Of a stretch of DNA of 64,000 bases, positions 25,030 through 37,322 are shown piece by piece (the first letter of the stretch is position 1; every line of letters starts with the position of its first letter). Location: the NCBI GenBank assembly GCA_014773175.1, contig VXCM01000064.1, positions 124,001 through 188,000 of the forward strand, read 5' to 3'. Source of the stretch: Lucifuga dentata. Its lineage: Eukaryota > Chordata > Actinopteri > Ophidiiformes > Bythitidae. Both the position numbers and the translations under genes were made by a program. Under the pieces are notes generated by a model. That model worked only from the letters and a program-made list of their open reading frames with translations. It had not been told where the DNA came from and searched no databases.

Positions 25030-26978
25030 AGATTGGGGAATGTTGTCATTTAACATAGGGGTAGGTACAGTAAATGGTGCGGCAGAAACTTTGAGTGAAA
25101 TCCTTGCACAGCAATAAAGTGATATACACATGAATAATGCAGGAGCGTTTAGTTTGGTGCTTAGGCAGTGAGGGAATCAGATGTCCCTGGTGCCCTGAAG
25201 GATTCCAGTCTACTGAGCCAGCGTCTCTGGTCAAGAATAGACCAATGCAGATCCAAAGGAGAATCCCAGTGTTCCACACTGTCCTGCCAAGACACACACT
25301 CATATACGCAGCTACACATGCACAGACAAGCATGCTTTAGCTATTGTGCACGTTATTCCTGCAGCCTTCCTTACATTAAATGCACAGATACAAACACGTA
25401 AAACCTCTAACACCTGATAACTCAACTCACACATAGAATATAGATTTGCATTCATTTACACCTTAAAGGAAAATAACCCTCATGAGAGAGGTACATAATT
25501 TACTATATTGAATGTCCTTGTACTTGTGTCCCTAAGCTAGCAATTGATGGAACACAATCACATTCAAACATGTTTGATAGCTATGACATCATGGATACTA
25601 AAGGCCTAAAGAAGCTTTGAGTAACTGCTGAAGGTAATACATCTGGGATTTGGGGTTTAAACATAACTCTGAGAAATGAGTGAGTGATTAACTGAGAAGT
25701 AAATGTTTGAGTGTTGAGAATATTTTGTTATCTCAGCTGCCCAAAAAATTGACTAATGACTAATTAATTAAGGCACATATCCAAATCAAATCATCTGCTT
25801 CTCTTTGCCATGCATATTCACTTTGGCTGTCATTCAGATTCTCTCCTTGCAGATCTAAGAGAAGCAAATTTTGTCGTCCTTGTTTGGTTTTAAAGGAGCA
25901 CCCCAATCAACTTCTTCACTCATAACGTAGGAAACAAATTCTCCTCTCCTCTCATTTCTGTCAGCTTTTGAACATATGCATTTATGCAAAGGTGTGTGTG
26001 CATATGTATGTTGTTGTGTGTTGCCACTATTTACCAGCTTTGCCTCGACATTAAACCTTTTGATTTCCATTCAGCCAATGCAAAGGAGGCCAGAAGAGCG
26101 TCTCCTCAGTAACATATGCAGCTCCTCATTTGCTACCAGGGCTGGTGAGCCAGGGGCAGGGGCGGAGCTGCTCTTCACATTGGAATGGTAATTCACCAAT
26201 CAGTGAGGTGACATGATCAGCGAAAGAAGGGAGAGCTGCATGGTGCTGACAGGGACATCAGTTTCACGAAACATTTCCTCCTCTGCACCTGAAAGCATGG
26301 CATAATCACGCGCAGGGGCGATGCACCATGAAATGGAATGGGCGCCCAGATCCGGGGGAGTGGACACAGTGCCGTGTCCACAGAAATGAGGGTCATTCTT
26401 TAACCAGAGAGGCCCGTGTCAGTAGAAAAGACCCTGCAGGTCCAGGTCAGACTGTCACACAGGCACTTGATGCCAGTTCATGTCAAACTTTCCTTATTGA
26501 CATGGATGATGCACAGTGTCAATCAACATTTAATGTGTAAGAGACAAATGTATTTTATATATAGCTCGCTTACATTTTATTTTATAAATCAAATTTCCCA
26601 TGAGAGATAAACATAAGCAGTCATATTCAGTCACCATTATAATAATTAAAATGTAGTGTGTTAAGTTGTATTTTATGAAGTCATTACTCAGTAAGTGCGC
26701 CTCCTGTTTGTATATTCCGTCAGGTTTTCATTAGACTGTAGTACGGGTGTAATGCTAAGGCTACTAACTGCATCTGTATTTGCATGTGTGAACTTATTTG
26801 GATGCTAACAAGATTTAACAGGGCATAAACCAAACTTTGAAGTTATGCAGTAGATAAAGTGGATTATTTGATTGTGAACAATAGATAATACACTCTAAAC
26901 TGAAGTTTAAAATATATTTTTTACAACTTCACTACTAACAATTGCACATAGAAAACTATAGAATAGATATTGCATTAC
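25030..26978. other. AT-rich spacer with a TAAT-rich block, no gene seen
   Basis: Near 25750-25870 a block with GACTAATGACTAATTAATTAAGG is CNE-like. A GC-richer stretch spans about 26085-26215. A minus-strand octamer (ATTTGCAT) lies at 26778-26785. Confidence 0.45.
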
Positions 26979-27010
26979 TTTTTTTTTTTTTTTTNTTTTT
27001 TTTTTTTTTT
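26979..27010. repeat. Poly-T tract with N at 26995
   Basis: About 31 T with one N. It could be the complement of a retroposon tail, but no element body is recognisable. Confidence 0.9.
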
Positions 27011-28510
27011 GAATCCCATAATCTCTTTAAAGAGGCAAGCACAGGTTTTTGATTAAGAAAAAAACAAGTAATATAAAATGACAATTAAAAACAATTTAAC
27101 ACAAAAACTGCCAACCAGTTCTGGATTGATTCCAAATACAGACACAAATACATATATTTATATTTTTTTTAGGTTAACAGATGCAAATAGTTGCCTACAA
27201 TCTTAGTATGCACTTTGTGAATGCAGGCAATTTGCTGAACTGTGATTCCATGCAGCCTTTTTATTTATTAAGTTATTACATATATTTTTTGTTATGATGT
27301 AGATGTACTATGATACATTCCATTATACTGGTGCATGCAAACAAGGAGTTATTACTGAAGAACAGAAATGTAGGAAAATTTCAGAAGTATTTAGGTAACA
27401 CTAGAGAATCTGTCAGTATGTGACAAGTGAATGTAACCAATTACCATTGGGGTACTGTTTCTTCCCCTGTACATTGTTAAGTACACTGAGATCATTATAA
27501 GCTGAAAATTAAATGGCACACCATTGCTCACGTTTTCGTATAAACCCTATGGAGTTCCAACATTCCCATGAACTGCCTAGTGAGTATGGTACATGGGCAT
27601 TAGTTTCTGTATTTCTAAAATCCCCCAAAGGTTCTGTATATTGTCAAACACATTTGAGCTTGTAGGGGGACAAATGTGTGCCAAGTGAGATAAGAAATGA
27701 TGGCTTCTAATAGACTGCGCTCCCATTGAAAGTTCAGCCCAACCCAATAAATAAATAAATAAATGATCTGAATCCTCAAACTACTGCTTTTTTCTATCTG
27801 CCAGATGTATCAGTGTTCCTCCAAGCAATCAAGAAGTAATTCCCTTTATCGGCCGACATGAATATTAAAGTTTTGTGCTGGAGGGATTGAGGGTATAAAC
27901 ACCGCCGTCACCGGCACCTGTCGGGGACTGGTGTGGATGTTTGATGAGGTGGATGAATGACTCACAGTGCAATAGCATGGCTGTAAAGATAGCAACTGTG
28001 ACATCAGCTAGAGCTGAAGCACGAGACTGCTGATTAGTGGAAACGATTAGCATCTCTGTCTTCAGGTCCTTGTCATCTGACACATGTAAATTTAAACCAG
28101 CACAACAACAACAGACCATCACATTAATGTTGTTTACATTCAATGCAAATGAAGAGTAAACAAGCAAATATCCAAATACAGAGGGAAAAGGGGAGGGGGT
28201 TCCCCAGACTGAGGACCTTTTACACATATGCAAATGACAGTTCTCATGGCATGTATCTAGCAGAAATTAAGACAGAGAGAGGCAGAATTGCAGAGCAGTA
28301 TGGAAATGTGCAGATGTGTGGATATGCAACGCTGCTTCATTATGACCAGAAAAACGGTCCATGTTAATATTCAAACATCTTGATAAACAAAAGACACAAA
28401 TGAAGGCAGTCCCCTGAGGACTAGGACAGAACACTGATGATCTTAACACTCGCCAAAAAACATCCAGCTCTGACATGAAATTCATCTCTGGGTATTACAG
28501 ATTTACACAT
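27011..28510. other. AT-rich spacer, no gene seen
   Basis: Includes a short (AAAT)n at about 27747-27763 and three plus-strand octamers ATGCAAAT at 27181, 28143 and 28228. The last two are 85 bp apart. Confidence 0.5.
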
Positions 28511-28581
28511 CACACACATGCATGCACACACGCACGCACGCACGCGCGCACACACACACACACACACATGCACACACACAC
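28511..28581. repeat. (CA)n/(CGCA)n microsatellite
   Basis: Alternating purine-pyrimidine tract including CGCGCG, prone to Z-DNA. Confidence 0.94.
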
Positions 28582-30041
28582 TGCACTGAATAAACAAAAA
28601 GTTGGACATGCTGGAACATTTAATGTGCATCTGGGGTCAAGTCTGGTAATGCACTTAGAAACAAGAGGGCCGGTGGTGGTCATGAAATCTATCGACACCT
28701 GCAGATCATTTATCAAATTGGTCTGCAGCTGTCCAGATTTTCAAAGGTCTGCATTCATTCGTCCACAAACCTCATTCAGTTTATTTCTAAAAAAAAAAAA
28801 AAAAGTCAACAAAGTAAACTGTGAGCCCAGTTTTCCCTTCAAAAGTTGATTTTTTTTTTTTGTTTTTATTTTTTTTACAATACTAAACTAAAAACATCTA
28901 ATTGAACAAGCAAATGTACAAAACTGCTTTTACTTCTCATTTTTAATTCAGCTTGTCTGGTTGCGTGGTGCTAACTATAATGCCATTAAGGTCATCACTG
29001 CACCCACAGTTGATGGGGCTGGGGTGGGGTGATCAAGCCAGTTGTCCTTGTGTGGAGTACACTATACTATTGACTTTGTCACGGTGCCATTTTGGATGGG
29101 GTCCACTCCATCATATCCATGCCCAGATGCTACAAGAGAGATAAGTGGATTGTACAGAACAGGCTTGTCAGGGATCCCATATATTCACCCTGAATCTGTG
29201 GATAGGAGAACACAAATAGGCTTTTAAAGTGAAGTGATTTAGATTAGGTTTGGGTTTTTTTTAGTCTCTTTTATTATAGATTGCTTTACACTGACATCAA
29301 CTTGGCTCAGCCTGAAGGCATGTTTCTTGGAAACAAAGCAAAACTGCTGGCAGTATCAGATGTTTTTCGATGGCTTTTAGAGGCCAGAAAATGTAACATT
29401 AGCTACCTATTTGAATGCTTAGCTCATGAAGACTGTGGTAAATGGGAACTGGAATGATTCCTGAAACGTCATTAACATGACATGCTTGAAGCGGCTTCCT
29501 GTAGAAACTGGATTTTATACAATCAGAAACACAATGCAATTTGATAGAGCAGTGAAAATTACCATTAGATTTTGCATATTGGTTTTGGTGTATGCTGTTT
29601 TTTTTTTTTAAATAATGATAGCAATGATAAACATTTGACTTTTTAATGACTACTTTCAAGGCAAAGAAATTGTTAATTTATACCTTTTTTTGATTGGATG
29701 GTCGACTTGCTGTTTGCTGTGCCTTATCAGGGTTTATTGCCAACTGATTATTTTGTGGAATGACTCCCTCACAATAACACCATTGATGCATTAAGTCATT
29801 AAGTCATGATAAAAGTAATCTAAATATGAACATGCATGATTGCTATGCTAAATATGCCCAGATAATAGTTTCATTATTTCATAACAAAGGTTTAATGTAT
29901 ATTCAAAATGCCTATTTACATCAATTGTTCTTGAATATATATGGCTCTTAACAGAAGTGCTCCTAACCTTCTTTTGAGCTTTAGATTTTCATTTGCATCA
30001 CAGTGCTGTTTAAAGCTGAGCTCAAATTCAGTAGAGGGTTT
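28582..30041. other. AT-rich spacer, no gene seen
   Basis: Short A and T runs lie at about 28789-28804 and 28850-28876, and a minus-strand octamer (ATTTGCAT) at 29991-29998. No exon or transposon is recognised. Confidence 0.5.
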
Positions 30042-30076
30042 AAAAAAAAAAAAAAAAGNAAAAAAAAAAAAAAAAG
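30042..30076. repeat. Poly-A tract with N at 30059
   Basis: Sixteen A then G, an N, then seventeen A then G. The two halves are near-copies, consistent with an unmerged contig overlap inside a homopolymer. Confidence 0.9.
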
Positions 30077-30315
30077 ATTCGTCAGCTTCCCGTCTCCTGC
30101 CCCAAAACACAGATTCATATACTCATACACCCTCCTTTACACCCCATGACCCGTTATATTTCTGAACCTCAGCCAGCTCTCTTCTTTAAGAGGCCAAATC
30201 CTGGTGGCTGTCAGTCAACTTCAAAGCGGTCGGGTTGTGGTTGTCTTTCTTAACCTCCAAATCTGGCTGCTCTCGATACAGCTGCGCTATGGGGACAGAG
30301 TGGGCAGTGTTTGCA

Positions 30316-30367
<52 letters not shown>

Positions 30368-31305
30368 CGCGTGCGCCTGTGTGGACAGAGTGGGCAGTGT
30401 ACTGGGTCTGCTGATTAACCCCAGGGCCAGGACTGCTCTCCTCAGCCAGACAGATCAGCTTTCGCCAGTCCCAGCCCCTGTAACGGGAGCCCGCTCCAAC
30501 AAGCCACTTCAAAGAGATGGGGCCAGCAGGAATGTCAGGTTCAGAACATGGGGGAGTGAGAGAAAAAGAGAGAGAAAGAAGGTGGAGCACAAGGAGGAAG
30601 GAGTCTGTGTACATCTGTGTGTGTGTGTGTTTGTGTGTGTGAGACTATGTTTGAAAAAGGAGGGGGGATGGGTTTCTGGTCAGTAGCAAGGCATCAGCCC
30701 GATCTGCACCTTACTCGTTCAAGCCCTTCCTTTTTTCTTTTGCAGCTGAGTGAAGTTGTTTTTAATTTAATTTAGCCGCAAAGCCAAACACCTTTGGGGT
30801 TGTTTGGCCAGTGTGCAGCTCAGCAGTGCCTTTTTAGAGGCAGGCAGCAAGGTAATACGTCCTCCTCTCTCTGGGCTAAAGAAAATCTATCATAGTCAAC
30901 ACCTTTTTTGGTCAGCTATACAAAAAAGTCAAACCTCTCTCTTGCCCTGAAAAATGATGTAATTTTGCAGCATGTAGTGAAATCGGTTCATTATATCACA
31001 ACAGCATGGGAAGTGCGGAAAGTGGCATTTTTGAATCAAGGACTCTTCAGTCACTGGATGTGTTGTAAGGAGAGAAGGGGGATGATGGTGATATCTCATT
31101 GGCAGTGCTGAAATCCATTACCAAAGAGAGATGTTTCAGAGCTTCTATGGTTGTCACTCTTGCAGATCTAAAGTATGAGATCACTTTTTAATAGTAAAAT
31201 ATTAACTTTTAATTTTTACCAGTGTGGACTCACAGGATCTAACAAAGCATTTAGTTTAAATCATGACCCTGCAGAATCACAATTGTTGCTTATAAGAAAC
31301 TCACT
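30077..31305. other. Spacer with (GT)n tracts and a CNE-like block
   Basis: A (GT)n run lies at 30319-30364 and a shorter one at about 30617-30642. Around 30720-30860 a unique block (GTTTTTAATTTAATTTAGCCGC and flanks) is CNE-like. ORFs here draw much of their length from the microsatellites. Confidence 0.45.
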
Positions 31306-31343
31306 GAAAAAAAAAAAAAAAAAGNGAAAAAAAAAAAAAAAAA
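31306..31343. repeat. Poly-A tract with N at 31325
   Basis: Two A runs, each bounded by G, are separated by one N; the halves are near-copies. Likely an unresolved homopolymer at a contig join. Confidence 0.9.
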
Positions 31344-31455
31344 TGAAAATTCCACTTATGTTTCTTTATTCACTCTTATGTACAACAAGAAATCATGAAT
31401 ACAATAAATCTAAATATAGTATTGTAAAATTTAAGTTTCTGCTATTGAAAAGCAA

Positions 31456-31890
31456 AGAACGGCCATGGCTTGGTAGGCAATATTTGTCCTGATTGGCAGA
31501 ACAGTCGGACCTGACCGAACGTAGGATAGTTAGACCCGATCCTGAACAGACCCAAATAGAGAAAGAACACCAACACTAGCGGCAGCATTGTGCACCACCA
31601 GTTAACAAGCAACTTTTCTCCTTCATTTTTCCCTTCAGTTTACGCTTTCACTCCCACCTCAAAAAAGCACACTTTCTTCTGTGGTGATTATGATGCACCG
31701 CGTGATCAGAGTAATAGGAAGTCCACTCAGATCCACTCTGGTCTAAGATATATTGACACACAGACCCAAAATCTGAGGAAATATCATGGGACCAGTCCAA
31801 ACCCGATTAGACTGAATATAGATTGGAGTCTGAGCTAAGCCAGGTCAGGGCTTGGTTCAGAGGAACCGACTGGACCTGTGAAGACCTCTA
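31456..31890 (+). mobile_element. hAT-like nonautonomous transposon, copy 2
   Basis: This is the second copy of the family at 12406-12812, in the same orientation. Its right end, GTGAAGACCTCTA, is the reverse complement of the left end of copy 1 (AGAGGTCTTCA), so together the copies supply both terminal inverted repeats. The left end is degraded (CATGGCT then TTTGTCCTGAT still align). The interior carries AGTTAGACCCGATCC and CGATTAGACTGAATATAGATTGG in the same order as copy 1. No transposase is encoded. The divergence between copies suggests an old family. Confidence 0.55.
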
Positions 31891-31989
31891 TGCCATTGTA
31901 CTTCAGATCGAGATTTGCCAGTATTTTATGACCAAGGTTTTTGGCATCATCTGAATTGCTTTATTTGAAAGAAAGGAGAACATATTCTT

Positions 31990-32326
31990 CTTTGTATGGA
32001 TGTCCTATCACTGCCCTATCACTATGCCCTATCATATCTAAAATTTTGTATATATATATATAAAACACAAAATCCACAAAATATAACATATCTCCTGTAT
32101 ATTGTACATCCTTTGTATATTGTACATTTATACATCCCTTGTATATTGTACATCCTTTGTATATTGTACATTTTATACATCCTTTGTGTATTGTACATTT
32201 TTTGATTGTATATTTGTATTTATCTTGTATATTTTTCTTTTCCTTCCTGAGTACCAAGCATCAGAGCAAATTCCTCATATGTGAAAACTACTTGGCAATA
32301 AATCTGATTCTGATTCTGATTCTGAA
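31990..32326 (+). mobile_element. LINE-type retrotransposon 3' end
   Basis: The segment ends with TTGGCAATAAATCTGATTCTG followed by further ATTCTG units. A polyadenylation signal AATAAA (32297-32302) sits just before this hexamer tail. Simple hexamer or octamer tails rather than poly-A are known from L2/CR1-type non-LTR elements, and very similar tails are frequent in teleost genomes. The AT-rich tandem array at 32096-32198 fits a LINE 3' UTR. No reverse transcriptase remains, so this is a 5'-truncated copy. The left boundary is uncertain. Confidence 0.55.
32096..32198 (+). repeat. Nested tandem repeat, about 44-bp unit with 18-bp subunits
   Basis: TGTATATTGTACAT starts at 32096, 32114, 32140 and 32158, and TGTGTATTGTACAT starts at 32185. 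The spacings 18, 26, 18 and 27 show a period of about 44 bp made of two related subunits. Each contains the palindrome TGTACA. Confidence 0.9.
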
Positions 32327-32353
32327 AATGTAAGCATAAGAAAACTTATACTT

Positions 32354-32391
32354 AAAAACAAACAAACAAACAAACAAATAAATAAATAAAA
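32354..32391. repeat. (AAAC)n then (AAAT)n microsatellite
   Basis: Five AAAC units grade into three or four AAAT units, a short distance after the LINE tail. Confidence 0.93.
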
Positions 32392-33829
32392 TGGCAGGTT
32401 CCCTAACTGATACTGAGTTCATACAAAACCCACAAACTAGTATATACAGCATGGCGCGGAAAATAGTAGCTTCAATATCTGAACAAACAGAGCAGCATGT
32501 GGTCTGACAGGATAAAGCAAATCTAATGCACTTTGAAGACAAGCTACAAATCCTTCCTTGAAGTTTTATTTGCGTGTGTGTTCAAACTGCCTGTGTGTTT
32601 GATAGTGGTTAATATTGCAATCAGACACACCCACACAAACGTGTTGGCATGAGATTCCTTGAAATCACACAGAAGGATTCCCTGCAGAGGTTAGGTTGCT
32701 TTGGCAGAGGAGCCTGGGTGAGCCGCTTTGTCGATCACCCAACGCTGTGCTGCCTTTTGTGGCTCAGAGACAATGAGCCGCTGCCGGGGAAAGACAGGCA
32801 ACCTGAACCTAACACAGGAAGCTCTTAAAGCTACACAAAACAAACTGCTGAGCTCTGGCATTTCCCCCCTGTTGAAAGACTATCTCCACTGTCATTAAAG
32901 GTGAACTCAGTCGTCTAATCTCTTCCAAAGTCACTGAGCAACTGCCGCTATCATCCCCTTCTCCTCCTCCTTTTCTCCCTTTTTCCTTCCTTCTCCTTTC
33001 TCACCATCCCTCTATTTTCACTTGCCTCTCAAGGTGGAGACCATCAATGAAATGCCATCAGATCTCTGAAGGGGTTAGAGGTCATAGCACAAAAATGGTC
33101 TGTTGAATGTGCTCTGTGGAGGTCTGAAAGGAAGGGCTGAGTGTTTTGTTTTGCTTGGATCGATTGAAGGTAGTTCACAGGAAGAAACATTTTGTTGCAT
33201 GCTTGCGTTCAGGCAAAACACTGATTAATGTTCATCCATATTGTCTGACAGACATTGGTTCAAGACAACTTATATCCTAGATTTTGTGCATGCATATCGT
33301 TTAACCTTGCAGGAGATAGGTGTGCCACTCAAGATCTGTGAAATAACAACTGTAGAATACATGTTTTCATGTTTGAAATCCTTAGCAGATAATCAATACC
33401 ATGACAAGATGAGAGCAGTAAATAGCACGTCTGTGATGTTATTTAGAAAAACAAGGCAACAGACTAACAGCCAACAAACAGAAAGTCATCCAACCATCAC
33501 CACTGACAATCTAATGAAAACCCTGAGAATAGACATGCACATTTGCACATATAAACACATTACAGTCTGTGATACCACAATACATATCATTTTTGATGTC
33601 ATCCACATTTGGCTAAGGCCATTTGCACCTCACGCATAATATGCTGCCAGCTATACAAATAGCTCTGTTTGGAATTCAATTATCTTTTGCCTCTTTCAAT
33701 TTTTTTATTCAGGCACCCTGAAAAGGCCTCTCTCTTCTCTCACCCAGCACCATCATTGAGCAAGGATGGAAAACTGGTATTCACCCCTCCTATTATCCCA
33801 TCAAAATCTGCCTGGCTGCTGTGCATACC
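32392..33829. other. Spacer, no gene seen
   Basis: Unique sequence. At 32690-32830 GTTAGGTTGC and, further on, GCAACCTGAACCTAAC form a loose inverted pair. The 132-codon ORF at 33241-33639 has no recognised domain. Confidence 0.45.
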
Positions 33830-34080
33830 GGCTCATTACCTTGGTGAAAAAGCCACCTTAACCTCCATTACAAGCTGGCCCTGTAATTAATGACTTTTTA
33901 AGCTATTGAACCAAAAGCAATTAGGTTATAAAGGAGGGCTTGTTCAGTTATATGAATACCTTTCCTTTATTAGTCGCATCCTTGAAGAGGAGATGCTAAC
34001 CAAATGTGACAGTCCTCGGAATTAAGATGCTAATGTTTCCAGTTATTTGAACCTGTCAGTCAAGCTTTTGTCATTGTTGT
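33830..34080. promoter_or_regulatory. Candidate conserved regulatory element
   Basis: Unique block with GTAATTAATGAC, GCAATTAGG, TTATTAGTCGC and GGAATTAAGATGCTAATG. It has several TAAT cores, no repeats and balanced composition, the usual texture of vertebrate developmental enhancers. Conservation is not demonstrable from the window alone. Confidence 0.35.
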
Positions 34081-35388
34081 GGGAGGATACACACAAAAAC
34101 AAATCAAGAGTTCAATGTTACTTGAAGGTTGAAACATCTCTGTACAGTTGTCGTGCTGGTGAGTTTTGTGAGTGTGTTTACATGTGTATACGTGTATTTG
34201 TGTGCATGTGTTTGCTTGCTTGTCTGAGACAATGCACATAAAGTGGAAGAAAGCAAACCAGATACAGCCTATTCCATCAGCACAGTATGCTGAGCACAGA
34301 TAAGCTTTCATATAACACATTTGCTCTGTATTTATTTTAGACTTTATCACATGTTCCAGTGGAGGTAGACACAGTCAAGACATGTGGTCTACATTCTAAT
34401 GCCTAGAAGGGTCAACTCATCGGTCAACCAGCACATTACTCTATGTCCACATGGGACAGGTTAGAACGTACAAGAATAATGCTGCAGCTCATCCAAAAGG
34501 TCATCTGTGGATATTAATGTGTAACTTTAACTGAACCTGCATGAGGAACGGCCCAGCCTCCTTTCTTATGAACAGGAGGACACAGTGTACTAAACAAATG
34601 GATAAACATGCCTGCAGGATTCATTGCAAAGTTTATATGGGTCATTACAATCTAACCCTGACTTTTCTGAAGAATAACTCATTGATGTTTTTGTTGTAGT
34701 TTTGCTCCAGACAATAATCGAAGGGCTGAGTATAATTAGTCAGGCTTTTGAAAAAAACTTTCTTTTCCTTAGATTGATCGACCCAAACGACTCACGGCTC
34801 CTCATTATGCACCAGCATGCAGCCTAGAAACGGCTGTCTGAGAACAAATTTTGTAACAAACTGAAGTTCCTTAAATTGATTCGAACCTGTTGAAGTCATT
34901 GTTAGAAAGATGTCAAGAATATAATTGCTGTAATGAGATGAAAAATTACGTCATCTTGACAAATGACGTGAGTTCACTGGGTTGATGACTTGAGAGGCAT
35001 TATTTTGAAGCCATGTTGTATGCTGTACTTGACTTGACAGCGTGATATTAAGGCACATCAAGTAGTAAACATGTAAGGGAATATGTCATGAAATTTTCCA
35101 CCTCCAGGCAAACCAAAACATCTAGTCATCACCTCACCAACAAGCCATCAAATGTAAGAAACATCATGGGTACTTGTGTGCTGTACTGAAATTGACAAGT
35201 TTATAGTATGAGTGGAAAAAGTTGGAATTGAAGGATATAGTGTGTACACGGTACAAATAAGGCTAGTTTCAACAAAAAAATATTATTCTTACTTTAAAAA
35301 AAATAAATAAATAAATAAACCTGAATAATGAAACCCAAATTTTAGTTGTTTTGAGACTCTGTAGAATTTTCCAGAATCATCTGGTATA
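34081..35388. other. AT-rich spacer, no gene seen
   Basis: Unique sequence with a short (AAAT)n at about 35299-35320. No exon or transposon is recognised. Confidence 0.5.
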
Positions 35389-35402
35389 CCACCAGGGGGC
35401 GC
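35389..35402 (+). promoter_or_regulatory. CTCF-type site, plus orientation
   Basis: CCACCAGGGGGCGC matches all 14 positions of the vertebrate CTCF core CCASYAGRKGGCRS. It lies in AT-rich DNA, so chance from local composition is unlikely. Occupancy is unknown. Confidence 0.6.
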
Positions 35403-35939
35403 TTCAAGTACTATCGGTCATAGACGTATCAAAGTCTGAAAACCACAGTACAATATAAGTCAAATGTATTTATACGTTTGCTACCATAAAACCTTAATAT
35501 ATTGCTGTTTAGAGCTGAAAAAATTTAATTAATAAATAATTTATTACACTGAATTTTAATAATCAATATCAAGGGAAAATGCCAAACAAGCATTTCATGT
35601 CGTTGTAAATATAATATCTTTAAGTTTAAGTAACAACACTTTGAAGACGTCACCTTGGGCTCTGAAAAATAAATTGTTGCACGTATCACAAAATAGTGAC
35701 ATTTTATACAAAATATTCATCAGTTGCAGCCCTATTACTGTTTATCAGCATATGGATATTAAGAAGAGTCGTCATTAAGCTGCAGGAAACTTGCCATTTC
35801 CTGGTCAAACAAATCATCCTACACCTCACTGTGTTTGCAGGCATTTAATCTCTTGAACAGCTAACTGCTTTAACCCCAGTGGCAGCACCTATGAGGTGTA
35901 AGTGAATTTAGATGTTTTGGGGCATGTGCGTCTGTACCT
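35403..35939. other. AT-rich spacer, no gene seen
   Basis: Unique AT-rich sequence between the CTCF-type site and the GA tract; nothing recognised. Confidence 0.5.
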
Positions 35940-35947
35940 GAGAGAGA

Positions 35948-35997
<50 letters not shown>

Positions 35998-36020
35998 AAG
36001 AGAAAGAGAGAGAGAGAGAG
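35940..36020. repeat. (GA)n microsatellite with GAAA interruptions
   Basis: About 80 nt of purine repeat, mostly GA. Confidence 0.95.
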
Positions 36021-36089
36021 TGTTCAACTTATGGTAGTGGGAAAAGCGACTGATCAGTGTGGTCATTAAAAAATATTTCAGCATTCATT

Positions 36090-36720
36090 TGGTTCTGCTC
36101 TTCGAAATTTCTAAACATGGTATTCATACATCAGTAATATGCCAGAGTCAAATGCTCTCTAACAATCTATTTTCCATAATTCATATTGATTAGCATGATA
36201 ACAACAAATAGTAAATAGCATCATTGTTTTCCTTCCCTGATATAAAAATACCAAATCCTGTGAATTACCAGCATGGATGATTATTATTCACCTTTATAAT
36301 TGACATTCTCCCAACAGCCAAATGCTTAAAATGTATTCCATGACTCTTCCGAAGCTCATTTATTTTTCGCAGCAAATTTGTTTTAGAATTCATTATTTGC
36401 CATGAAATATGAAAAGTCTTCTTCATTAGATAGTGTGAAATCCCTCCCTGTCTGCCTCAGCCCCTCTGAAGTCCAGCTAACCATGTTAATCCCACAGCAG
36501 CGAACTCGGTGGCATCTCCCCCAGTAGACTCAAAGGCCCGCTGTCTAAATAATTGCCTCATTAGTGTGTGGCGCACAGGTATGGCATAAATGCAAACTTT
36601 AGACAAGTGTGTATGCAAATCCAATTGCATGTCCGACACTCTTTATTCATGTGATCAAAACTCAGTTGAATTATATTGGAGACCTTCGCCCCGAAATGGA
36701 AATTTAGGGATAACTAATGC
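36090..36720. promoter_or_regulatory. Candidate enhancer block with POU octamer pair
   Basis: A long unique block dense in TAAT/ATTA cores (TAATTCATATTGATTAG, TTATAATTG, AAATAATTGCCTCATTAG). ATGCAAAT at 36613-36620 and TTGCAT at 36625-36630 form an inverted ATGCAA...TTGCAT pair, the geometry of paired POU-factor sites, and ATGCAAAC lies just upstream. No coding frame spans it. It is one of the most enhancer-like stretches here. Confidence 0.4.
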
Positions 36721-37322
36721 ATTTTCAACGAGGTGAACAGTGCGCGAGTTGTTGTTCAGAACAGATGATGTGTAAAAAAGTTGACAGCTTTCATGTTTGG
36801 TGTCATTACATTTTAGATTTACATACTTGGAACTTAATGACGGGAAAAAAAAACAACATGTAAAAATATGAATAAGAAGGAAAAGTTACTGCTGTGTGTT
36901 TGTGAATTGGACTTGCAAGGACTGTAGTGGCCTGTGGTATCAATCTGACCTTTGGGTTTTCTGCCTGAGGAGGAAATGCAGGCACCAATTTAACCAGGTA
37001 AACTAGCAGTTACTTCAGACATCAGTCCCCTTTGCTCAGTTTACATGCAATCAAATTGGTTTGATAAATATGCAAATTATTATATCTTTTTGTGTGTGTG
37101 TTTTATGGAACCAAAATTCTGCTTTTAAGTGGATTTAAGTTAATACATACTTTAATGTAACATTATGCATTTTGAAATTCACCAGGGGAGCTGCATAACA
37201 TCATCTAGACGGCTTAAATCTATTATAACCCTTTAGTTCAGTAGAAAGATCTTTGTTATGTCATCATTATACTATAGTTCTTTATGAATTTCATAAAAAT
37301 ATTACTGAGCTTGTAAACTGTG
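36721..37322. other. AT-rich spacer, no gene seen
   Basis: Octamer ATGCAAAT at 37070-37077 inside an AT-rich stretch. No exon or repeat family is recognised before the Harbinger relic. Confidence 0.5.

Noticed and set aside
30186..30686. 142- and 160-codon ORFs on opposite strands
   Set aside because: Both lean on the (GT)n tract at 30319-30364 and have no recognisable domain.
33241..33639. 132-codon plus-strand ORF
   Set aside because: No recognised family and no neighbouring exon or poly-A context.
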